This document shows, piece by piece, positions 47,912 through 55,117 of a stretch of 64,000 nt of DNA (positions within the stretch are counted from its first letter, which is position 1; each line of letters begins with the position of its first letter). A program made the position numbers and the translations under genes. The notes beneath the pieces were generated by a model that was given only the letters and a program-made list of their open reading frames with translations, had not been told where the DNA came from and made no database searches. The stretch is from Catenulispora pinisilvae. Lineage in GTDB: Bacteria > Actinomycetota > Actinomycetes > Streptomycetales > Catenulisporaceae. The stretch lies in the NCBI RefSeq assembly GCF_015356865.1, contig NZ_JAAFZA010000018.1, positions 1 to 64,000 on the forward strand, in the 5' to 3' direction.

Positions 47912-50287
47912 GTGAACGACATCGAGAGCGGTGACATCGAGAGCAGTGCCATCCAGAGCGATGCCATCGAGGGCGGTGCCGTCCCGGATCCGGCCGGCGC
48001 CGGCGACCTGCCTGAATACATCCGGCTCCTGGACCGACTGCGCCGGCAGTCCGGCGACCTGTCCTACCGGACCCTCGCCCGCCGCGTCGGACCGATGCTG
48101 CGTCCGCCGCGAGTGGTTCCGCACACCACGGTCGGCGACCTGTTCCAGCCCCATCGGCGCCGTCTGGACCTCGACCTGGTGGTCGCGATCGTCAGGATCC
48201 TGACGGACAGTGAGTCGGCGGCCGACCGCTGGCGTGCGGCCTACGTGCGGGTCCAGCGCGAGGCCAGGCTCGGCGACCCGCCCGGTGTGTTCCGGCAGCT
48301 GCCGGCCGATCTGGCGACGTTCACCGGCCGGGAGCCCGAGCTCCGGCAGCTGGTGACGGCCGCGACCCGCGGGGGCGGGCCGGGCCGGGCGGCCACCGTC
48401 GTGGTGACCGCCATCGAGGGCATGGCCGGGGTGGGCAAGACCCAGCTGGCCGTGCACGCCGCGCACCGGCTGGTCCGGGCCGGCTGGTTCGGCGACGTGC
48501 AGATGTACGCGAACCTGCGCGGCTTCGATCCGGACCGGCCGCCGGCCGAGCCCGCGGCCGTCCTGGACTCGTTCCTGCGGCAGTTGCGGGTGCCGGCCGA
48601 GCAGATCCCCGACGACGTCGAGGAGCGTTCCGCCCTGTTCCGGGACCGGATCCACGGCAAGGACGCCCTGGTGCTCCTGGACAACGCCGCGGGCGAGGAC
48701 CAAGTTCGCAGCCTGATTCCGGCCTCGTCCTCGTGCCTGGTGCTGATCACCAGCCGGCGCAGCCTGGCCGGGCTCGACGACGCGCTCTGGCACCGGCTCG
48801 GCGTCTTCAGCGAGGATGAGGCGCTGGCGCTGCTGGCCAAGTTCGCCGGTCCCGAACGGGTCGGCGCCGAACCCGAGGCGGCGCGGCGGATCGTGCACCG
48901 GTGCGGGCTGCTGCCGCTGGCCGTCTCGATCGCCGCGACCAGGCTCCGGGCCCGGCCGGTGTGGCGGCTGGCGGACCTCGCGGAGCGTCTGGAACGCGAC
49001 GAGGCCACCAGTTCCGACATCGGCGGCGCGGCCTTCGACCTCTCCTATCGGGACCTGCCCGACCGGGCCAAACACGTCTTCCGGCTGCTCGGCATCCACC
49101 CGGGGCTGGACGTCACGGCCGCCTCGGTCGCCGCGCCGGCCGGGCTGACCCCGGCCGAGGCCGAGCGGACCCTGGAACTGTTGCTGGATGAGAACCTGGT
49201 CCAGGAACGGATCGCGGGCCGTTACGAGATGCACGACCTGATCCGTGCCTACGCGGGCGAACGCGCCGAAGCGGAGATGACCGAAGCCGAGCGCCGGGCC
49301 GCCGTCCGGACCGCGCTGGGCTGGCACATCGCGGTCGTGACGCTGACCGCTGTGGCCATCAGCCCGGACCGCGCCATGCCGTCGATCGACCCCGCGCTGG
49401 TCGGCAAATCCGCTCCGCAGGCCGACAACACCGCCGAGGCGGTGCTCTGGTACGGCCGGGAGCGTGCGAACCTCATGCGAGCCGTGACAGTGGCCGGGGA
49501 AGCGGGCTTCCCGTCGCCGGCGTGGCGGCTGCCCATCGCGATGGCCTACTTCGAAGAGCTCGCGCAGAACTACCGCGAGTTGGAACGCCTCATGTCCACG
49601 GCGCTCCAGCACGCCCGCGAAGACGACGACCCCGACGGCGAGACGGAAGTCGTCCGCTGGCTGGCCTTCGCACTCAGCGCCCAGGGCCGCGTCGGCGAGG
49701 CCATCGGGCCGCTGAACCGCGTGCTGCAGGCCCGGCGCGCCGCCGGCGACGCGGTCCGCGCCGGTCGCATCCTGGGCTCGCTGGCCCACGTCCATGACGG
49801 TACCGGCGATCCCGGCACCGGGATCGAGCTGGCGCGCGAGGCGATCCGGGTGATCGAGGGGGCCGGCGGGCGGGTTCCGAGCAGCATCCTGACCATCGCC
49901 TCGATGTGTCTGGGACGTCTGGGCCGGCACGACGAGGCCCAGGAGTACTCACTGCTCTTCGTCGAGCGGGCGCGCAAGACGGACGATCTGCGGGCCCTGG
50001 GCCTCGGGCTGCGCAACGTGGGCGACAGGTACCTGCGGCTCGGGCGGACGCGGGACGCCATCGAGACCTTCCAGGAGGCCATCGCCGTCGCCGCCGAGGT
50101 CGGTGACCGGTACGTCCGGGCCGACTGCCTCAACGGCCTGGCCCTGAGCCTGAAGATCAGTGGCCTGATAGAGCAGGCCCGGGCCAGGCATCGTGAGGCG
50201 GTGGCGGTCTTCGACGATCTGCCCGAGCAGGAGGCCGCGCGCTACCTCGCTCGGCTCGAGACGTCGGGGCTGCGGTACGTGGACTGA
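47912..50287 (+). CDS. AfsR-like STAND regulator (HTH, NB-ARC, TPR)
   Basis: 791 residues. After a short repeat, an XRE-like N-terminal domain (DLPEYIRLLDRLRRQSGDLS then TLARRVGPMLRPP) is followed by an NB-ARC NTPase: P-loop GMAGVGKTQLA (about 170-180), Walker B ALVLLDNA, sensor LITSRR, GLPL-type GLLPLAVS and the MHD-like YEMHDLIRAYA. About 200 residues of TPR helices end the protein. Without a SARP domain it is an AfsR relative rather than AfsR. Such proteins oligomerise on signal and control gene expression. The start is GTG 47912 with GGGGAG upstream; a GTG at 47870 is possible. Confidence 0.85.
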   Translation: MNDIESGDIESSAIQSDAIEGGAVPDPAGAGDLPEYIRLLDRLRRQSGDLSYRTLARRVGPMLRPPRVVPHTTVGDLFQPHRRRLDLDLVVAIVRILTDSESAADRWRAAYVRVQREARLGDPPGVFRQLPADLATFTGREPELRQLVTAATRGGGPGRAATVVVTAIEGMAGVGKTQLAVHAAHRLVRAGWFGDVQMYANLRGFDPDRPPAEPAAVLDSFLRQLRVPAEQIPDDVEERSALFRDRIHGKDALVLLDNAAGEDQVRSLIPASSSCLVLITSRRSLAGLDDALWHRLGVFSEDEALALLAKFAGPERVGAEPEAARRIVHRCGLLPLAVSIAATRLRARPVWRLADLAERLERDEATSSDIGGAAFDLSYRDLPDRAKHVFRLLGIHPGLDVTAASVAAPAGLTPAEAERTLELLLDENLVQERIAGRYEMHDLIRAYAGERAEAEMTEAERRAAVRTALGWHIAVVTLTAVAISPDRAMPSIDPALVGKSAPQADNTAEAVLWYGRERANLMRAVTVAGEAGFPSPAWRLPIAMAYFEELAQNYRELERLMSTALQHAREDDDPDGETEVVRWLAFALSAQGRVGEAIGPLNRVLQARRAAGDAVRAGRILGSLAHVHDGTGDPGTGIELAREAIRVIEGAGGRVPSSILTIASMCLGRLGRHDEAQEYSLLFVERARKTDDLRALGLGLRNVGDRYLRLGRTRDAIETFQEAIAVAAEVGDRYVRADCLNGLALSLKISGLIEQARARHREAVAVFDDLPEQEAARYLARLETSGLRYVD
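47918..47977 (+). repeat. Four 15-bp coding repeats at the start of the STAND gene
   Basis: Consecutive 15-bp units at 47918, 47933, 47948 and 47963 follow the pattern G-A/C-C-ATC-n-AGAGC-n-n-T, encoding D/A-I-E/Q-S-G/S/D units. Length changes would not shift frame. Confidence 0.85.
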
Positions 50288-50351
50288 GACGTTGCCTGGC
50301 CGGGCTCCGTGCGGGGCGGTGCTGGGGGCCGTGCTTGTCGCGACCGGCGGT

Positions 50352-51479
50352 CTACTCGGCGAGTTCCTGGCCGGCGAGGAGTTTGAGCAGACCGTCGGGG
50401 GTGTCGTCGCCGAAGATGAGGCGGTGGTTGTGGTCGGATTCGGCGGCGAACTGCGCACTGCGGGGGAAGAGTGCCTGCTCGTATTCGGCCAAGGCGGCTT
50501 CGGTGTCGTCGGGGTGGGCGGCGATGGCTTTGCCGAGTTCGGAGCCGTCGAACATGGCCAGGTTGGCGCCCTCCCCGGCGAACGGCGACATCACGTGGGC
50601 GGCGTCGCCCAGGAGGGTCACGCCTGGCATCCGGTCCCACCGGTGGCCGATGGGCAGGGCGTAGATGGCGCGCAGGACGGGGGTGGTTTCCGTGTCGGTG
50701 ATCAGCGCGGTCAATTCCGGGGCCCATCCGGCGAACTCCGCCGCGACCCGGTCGCTCGCCGTGGCGGGGTCCATCTCTTCCAACCATTGCGACGGCTTGG
50801 AGAGCGCGACGTAGGCGTGCAGGACGCCGTCGGGCTCCCGGTGGCCGAGGATTCCCTTGCCCGGCGCCACGGCGAACAGCGCGCCGTCGCCGACCGCTCG
50901 GGCCGACGCGGGGTGCTTCTCGTCGGCGTTGTAGAGGTAGGTCTCGATGAACGTCGTGCCGATGTATCCGGGTTCGGCGGCGGACAGCAGCGGGCGGATC
51001 TTCGACCAGGCTCCGTCCGCGCCGACCAGCAGGCTCGTGGTCAGGGCCGGCCCGTCGGCGAAGCTCAGTTCGTGCCGGCCCTCGCCCAGGGGGCGGACGG
51101 CGGTGACCTTGCGGCCCCAGTGGATGGTCCCCTCGGGCAGTGAGTCGAGCAGGATCCGGCGCAGTTCTGGGCGCAGCACCTCGGGGCGTCCGCCACTGCC
51201 GTCGTCCGGCTTGTCGAGCAGCACCGTGCCGTACCGGTCCAGGACGTGTGTCGCCTCGCCGCCCTCGTGGATGATCGCGCGGAACTGCTCGGTCAGGCCG
51301 GCCGCTTCGAGGGCGAGCTGCCCGTTGTACTCGTGGATGTCGAGCTGGCCGCCCTGGGTCCGGGCCCGGGCCGACGGCTCGGCCTCGTAGATCGTGGCCG
51401 GGATGCCGTTCAGGTGCAGCACGCGGGCCAGCGTCAGGCCGCCGAGCCCGGCGCCGATGATGGTGACAGGGGCGGTCAT
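50352..51479 (-). CDS. FAD-dependent monooxygenase (TetX/PHBH-like)
   Basis: 375 residues. The FAD-binding Rossmann G-x-G-x-x-G is G9-A-G-L-G-G14 (VTIIGAGLGGLTLARVL), the class A motif near the middle reads LVGADGAWSKIRPLL (D-G motif), and the second FAD motif is VTLLGDAAHVMSPFAGEG. It belongs to flavoprotein hydroxylases that use NAD(P)H and oxygen to hydroxylate aromatic or polycyclic substrates, including tetracycline-inactivating TetX. GGGAGG lies five bases from ATG 51479. The divergent TetR gene and two identical operators suggest substrate-induced expression. Confidence 0.9.
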   Translation of the reverse strand: MTAPVTIIGAGLGGLTLARVLHLNGIPATIYEAEPSARARTQGGQLDIHEYNGQLALEAAGLTEQFRAIIHEGGEATHVLDRYGTVLLDKPDDGSGGRPEVLRPELRRILLDSLPEGTIHWGRKVTAVRPLGEGRHELSFADGPALTTSLLVGADGAWSKIRPLLSAAEPGYIGTTFIETYLYNADEKHPASARAVGDGALFAVAPGKGILGHREPDGVLHAYVALSKPSQWLEEMDPATASDRVAAEFAGWAPELTALITDTETTPVLRAIYALPIGHRWDRMPGVTLLGDAAHVMSPFAGEGANLAMFDGSELGKAIAAHPDDTEAALAEYEQALFPRSAQFAAESDHNHRLIFGDDTPDGLLKLLAGQELAE

Positions 51480-51520
51480 GGGGTCCTCCCGGTTCGGCGG
51501 GCGCTCGGCGGACTGTCGCC

Positions 51521-51558
51521 TGGTACGGCGTACCAGTAGCGCTTGGTACAACGTACCA
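51521..51558. promoter_or_regulatory. Two tandem TetR operators
   Basis: TGGTAC-GGC-GTACCA (51521-51535) and TGGTAC-AAC-GTACCA (51544-51558) are identical 6-bp-arm dyads, 23 bp centre to centre (about two helix turns), in the 97-bp spacer between the monooxygenase and TetR genes. Confidence 0.85.
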
Positions 51559-51576
51559 TCCGTGCCAAGATGAGGC

Positions 51577-52248
51577 ATGGCGACAACGGCGCACGGTACG
51601 CAGCGGCGGGCGGACGTGCTCACCCGCGAGCGGATAGTCGACGCGGCGATCGAGTTGCTGGACGCCCAAGGGGAGAACGGACTCACGTTCCGTGCCCTGG
51701 CCGCGCGGCTGGCGACCGGACACGGCGCCATCCAGTGGCATATCGCGACCAAGAACGATCTGCTCAAGGCCGCTACCGCCGCCGCGGTCGCCCGCGCCGT
51801 CGAGGAACCGGCCCCAGGCGTCTCGCCCCGCGAGGCGATCCACGCCATCGCCCTGGAGGTGTTCGACGCGATCGACGCGCACCCCTGGGTCGCCGGCCGA
51901 CTGGCCCGCCCTCCGTGGCGGTCCACGATGCTTCAGATCTTCGAGCGCATCGGCCGGCAAGTGCAGGCGCTCGCAGCTCCCGCGGCCGCACAGTTCACCT
52001 CGACGTCGGCGCTGCTGAACTACATCGTCGGCGCGGCGGGCCAGAACGCGACGAACTCCCGGTCTCCGGCAGCGCTCGTCGGCCGGCGACAACTCCTCGC
52101 CGCCGAAGCAGAGTACTGGGAAGGACTCGACCCCGAGCAGTACGCGTTCACCCGCACGATGACAAAGCCGTTGCGCGAGCATGACGACCGCGCCGAGTTC
52201 CTTGCCGGGATCGACCTCATCCTCAACGGCATGCCGACATCCCGATAG
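51577..52248 (+). CDS. TetR-family regulator (TetR_C_1-like) of the monooxygenase
   Basis: 223 residues. The N-terminal HTH is LTRERIVDAAIELLDAQGEN, LTFRALAARLATGHGAIQWH, IATKNDLLKAA (about 15-66), followed by a TetR-type C-terminal domain rich in Ala helices. GATGAGG lies just upstream of the ATG. It is divergent from the FAD monooxygenase with the twin operators between, the classic arrangement of tetR/tetX-like resistance or catabolic pairs. Confidence 0.9.
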   Translation: MATTAHGTQRRADVLTRERIVDAAIELLDAQGENGLTFRALAARLATGHGAIQWHIATKNDLLKAATAAAVARAVEEPAPGVSPREAIHAIALEVFDAIDAHPWVAGRLARPPWRSTMLQIFERIGRQVQALAAPAAAQFTSTSALLNYIVGAAGQNATNSRSPAALVGRRQLLAAEAEYWEGLDPEQYAFTRTMTKPLREHDDRAEFLAGIDLILNGMPTSR

Positions 52249-52376
52249 CCGAGCGAGGATCTTCCTCGACACGGCCATGGCCGCACCGTACTGGCCGGAT
52301 CCGAGGACCCCTCTTCTTTGAATTCGCGCCGACAAGTGAGCCAGGGCCCTGATAGCGACCCGATATCGATGCCACC

Positions 52377-52392
52377 CCTGGAAGCTTCCAGG
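52377..52392. promoter_or_regulatory. Perfect 16-bp palindrome upstream of the third S53 gene
   Basis: CCTGGAAGCTTCCAGG, 85 bp before the ATG at 52477. It is a candidate operator with no cognate regulator evident in the window. Confidence 0.45.
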
Positions 52393-52476
52393 ACCGTTCC
52401 CGGGCGCCGCTCTCTAGGCTCGCCGACACACCTGGCTTTCGGCCGGATTTAATCCAAGGGAGCGGTGAGGGGCTCA

Positions 52477-53910
52477 ATGAAGAGTATTGCGAGAGCGATG
52501 CTGGGGGTGGCGGTGGCGGCGACCACGCTGGCCGCGGCTGTCGAATTGCTGCCCGTGGGCGTCGCCCAGGCAGCGCCGTCGGTGTCCGGTCCGGACAACC
52601 CGGCGGTGGTCCACCAGGCGGCGCTCGACGGGAGCCTGGCCAAGACCCACCGCCTGATCAGTCTGTGTTCCGGCGGCAGCGGGAACGGTGCCGCCAAGTA
52701 CCTTCCGGCCGACTGCGACCTGTCGGTGGTCGCGTCATCGTCGGACGGGGCCAAGCCGCTGGCGGCGTCCGGGCCGGTCGGGCTGGGGCCGGCGGACTTC
52801 GCCCGGGCGTTCCACCTCCCGGACACCCCGGGGAAGGCCGGCACGGTCGGGATCCTCGCGTTCGGCGCGACCCCGACGCTGGCCTCCGACCTGGCCGCCT
52901 ACCGCAGCCAGTACGGCCTGCCGGCCTGCACCGAGGCCAGCGGCTGCCTGAAGATCGTCGGCAAGGACGGCGGCGCGCCCCCGGCCCCGCTGGGGCTGCC
53001 CATCCTCAACCAGGCCGACGAGTTCCTGGCCATGGAGTCGGCGCTGGACGTCGAGATGGTCTCGGCGTCCTGCCCGGAGTGCCAGATCCGGGTCGTGGAG
53101 CTGTCGCCGCTGCTGGTCATCCCGCAGTACGCCTACCTTCCGGCGGTGACCGCCGACGCCATGGACGACGGCGTGGACACCGCGATCGGCCTGGGCGCCA
53201 ACGCCGTGTCGATCAGCTACGACATCGCCAACGGCATCCAGCCGGGCATCGCCACGGGCACTCAGGCGCAGCGGCTGCACCACCCCGGCGTGGCCATCGT
53301 CGCCGCGGCCGGCGACCACGGAGTGCAGCAGGGCACGATGAACCAGGTCTGGCCGCAGGAAGTGCCGTGGGTGATTGCGGCCGGCGGTGTCAAGATCACC
53401 TCGACCGACGGCGGCCAGACCTTCACCAAGTCGGTGTGGGACGACGGCAACGGCGAAGGCAACATGTACTGGTCGGCGGCCAGCAGCTGCTCCGACTACA
53501 TCCCCCCGGCGGTCGGCCAGCCCGCCAGCGTCGCAGCGTACTGCGGCGGCCACCGGGCCAGCACCGACGCCTCCGCGGTCGCCACCAACGTCTCCATCTA
53601 CGACACCTACCTGCCGGCCAGCGGCGGTCCCGGCGGCTGGGGCATCGCCATGGGCACCAGCGCCGCCTCCCCGTACCTGGCCGGCCTCTACGCGCGCGCC
53701 GGCACCGCCGGCGTCGACGGCCCGAACACGCTCTACGCCGCCTCCACGGCCGGCACCGGCTCGATCGAGAACGTGACTACGGGCACGAACATGCCCAACG
53801 GCGCCGCCGACTGCACGAAGGCGAACCTGCCGACCGTGCTGTGCGTGGCCGGTCCGGGGTGGAACGGCCCGACCGGGGTCGGCGTGCCCGACGGTCTGGG
53901 CGCTTTCTGA
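52477..53910 (+). CDS. Secreted S53 (sedolisin-like) peptidase, single-domain form
   Basis: 477 residues. A signal peptide (core about 7-30), a short pro-region and an S53 domain: E187 and D191 in MESALDVEM, D280 in AAGDHG, S395 in GTSAASPYLAG, ending with GPGWNGPTGVGVPDGLGAF. It lacks the Ig-like and C-terminal modules of the two longer paralogues and is more distant from them in sequence. Serine-carboxyl peptidases of this type are extracellular proteases. The ATG at 52477 has GTGAGGGG upstream; a GTG at 52465 is part of that site. The stop codon sits in a perfect 13-bp direct repeat, followed by a hairpin. Confidence 0.9.
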   Translation: MKSIARAMLGVAVAATTLAAAVELLPVGVAQAAPSVSGPDNPAVVHQAALDGSLAKTHRLISLCSGGSGNGAAKYLPADCDLSVVASSSDGAKPLAASGPVGLGPADFARAFHLPDTPGKAGTVGILAFGATPTLASDLAAYRSQYGLPACTEASGCLKIVGKDGGAPPAPLGLPILNQADEFLAMESALDVEMVSASCPECQIRVVELSPLLVIPQYAYLPAVTADAMDDGVDTAIGLGANAVSISYDIANGIQPGIATGTQAQRLHHPGVAIVAAAGDHGVQQGTMNQVWPQEVPWVIAAGGVKITSTDGGQTFTKSVWDDGNGEGNMYWSAASSCSDYIPPAVGQPASVAAYCGGHRASTDASAVATNVSIYDTYLPASGGPGGWGIAMGTSAASPYLAGLYARAGTAGVDGPNTLYAASTAGTGSIENVTTGTNMPNGAADCTKANLPTVLCVAGPGWNGPTGVGVPDGLGAF

Positions 53911-53927
53911 CCCAGCTTTCTGACCCA
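53902..53927 (+). repeat. Perfect 13-bp direct repeat containing the stop codon
   Basis: GCTTTCTGACCCA occurs twice without gap; the TGA in the first copy is the stop of the S53 gene and the second copy provides a TGA in the next frame. Confidence 0.93.
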
Positions 53928-53957
53928 CCACGAGGGTCGGGCAACCGCTACCGCAAC

Positions 53958-53998
53958 CGCTACCGGCACGGCGTCGCAGACGCGCCGTGCCGGTAGCG
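53958..53998. terminator. Hairpin after the S53 gene
   Basis: CGCTACCGGCACGGCG (53958-53973) pairs perfectly with 53983-53998, a 16-bp stem with a nine-base loop and no T-tract. Confidence 0.75.
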
Positions 53999-54013
53999 CG
54001 CTGCTCGGGCGGT

Positions 54014-54206
54014 CTAGGGCGTGTTTGAGAAGTCGGGCGGGGCGCGACGCCTGATCGTCCGGCGCCTGGCTGCGCCGGACGACCAGCCACGGCCAACCAG
54101 GATGAGGCAGGCCGTCCGTCTTGCCATGCTTGCCGCTGAGCCGTCGCGCTCGACCTGCTCATCACCTGCGGGACACTACCCACCCGACTTCTCAAACACG
54201 CCCTAG
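54014..54206. mobile_element. MITE-like element with IS5-type terminal repeats
   Basis: A 193-bp element has perfect 24-bp ends: 54014-54037 and 54183-54206 are exact inverted repeats containing GGGCGTGTTTGAGAAGTCGG. The outermost CTAG could be a target-site duplication, as produced by some IS5-family elements. It contains no transposase; inside is a 15-bp hairpin with one mismatch (54051-54065 with 54072-54086). It lies between the S53 gene hairpin and the stop of the next gene. The transposase tail at the window start may belong to the same family, but their relation is not shown. Confidence 0.75.
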
Positions 54207-54216
54207 TCGTCACGGT

Positions 54217-54753
54217 CTATCCGTCAAGCTCCGGGCTATCGGAGCCCAGAGGTTGCGGATTCAGCGGCGCCAGCAGTCCGGCCAAATTCCCGTACAACCG
54301 GCGGGAGTACATGGCGTAGTCCCGGCCCCGATTACGGTGAAAGCTGACGGTCAATGTCCCCATAATCGGCGCCGCGACTACCCCGATCACCAATGGTGGC
54401 CACACATCGGTCAGCGCCCCGAGCGCGATCAGCGCGAGCATCAGCAGCGTCACGAAGCCGTATATCAGCGGCATCAGCGCGGCTGAGAGGGTTTCCTTCA
54501 TGACGCCGGTGAATTCCAGCCCTCCGTCGGCTCTCTGTTGGAGGCGGCCGTGGAATGTGGAGCTCTGATACCGGCTAGGCACATACAACACCACTACACC
54601 GTTGGGGCGGACTCGACCGGCGGATCCTGTTGTGCGGGATTTACGTCGGCTGCGCATATCTTCGACGGCTTCCTCGAAGCCGATACCCGCCGCCGGTTCC
54701 AGCCGCCAGCGGCCGTGTTCGCACCGCCGCCGGAGCAACCCGGTACGCCGCAT
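54217..54753 (-). CDS. Small membrane protein of unknown family
   Basis: 178 residues. A basic N-terminal region with Cys (CEHGRWRLEP) and a beta-rich segment (VVVLYVPSRYQSSTFHGRL) precede two close helices (about 92-115 and 120-145: PLIYGFVTLLMLALIALGAL and PPLVIGVVAAPIMGTLTV) and a cytoplasmic tail. It is likely an integral inner membrane protein. ATG 54753 is chosen for the GGGGGGTGCGGT purine tract upstream. The function is unknown. Confidence 0.6.
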   Translation of the reverse strand: MRRTGLLRRRCEHGRWRLEPAAGIGFEEAVEDMRSRRKSRTTGSAGRVRPNGVVVLYVPSRYQSSTFHGRLQQRADGGLEFTGVMKETLSAALMPLIYGFVTLLMLALIALGALTDVWPPLVIGVVAAPIMGTLTVSFHRNRGRDYAMYSRRLYGNLAGLLAPLNPQPLGSDSPELDG

Positions 54754-55117
54754 ACCGCACCCCCCATCCGCGTGACGGTACGCGACAGTATCAGTACGTG
54801 GCGGAAGCGTGCGCAACAAAACCGACCCAAAGGGACTTGGAAGTCGAGCTTTCTGATCCGAGGGCGGCCGATATTAAGGCTTTGTGACCCTGTTGTAAGC
54901 CAGAGCATTCCGCTTCACGTCATCTGACCAGGGTCTTCCGCGCCGATAAAGTCAACCTGTACCGCGTCGAAGCGCCTACCGCGTATCCGTTGCCGACGGC
55001 CGGAAAAGGAAGTGTGGACGTGCGGTGAAACCTGGTGCGGAGCGCGCCCGCCGTGGTTGTATTCTGCGGCTCTCTGGTGTCGAACGCAGTGTCGACATCC
55101 ATTTCCGGGAGGGTCAT
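54754..55117. other. Spacer without a supportable gene
   Basis: This 364-bp divergent spacer lies between the small membrane protein and the wall-binding protein. It is less GC-rich than its surroundings and contains several -10-like hexamers (for example TATTCT at about 55060) but no paired -35, no hairpin and no frame with gene-like codon use. Confidence 0.5.

Noticed and set aside
47741-49930. 729-codon minus-strand frame
   Set aside because: It is a shadow of the STAND regulator, which has a P-loop and TPR pattern in the opposite strand.
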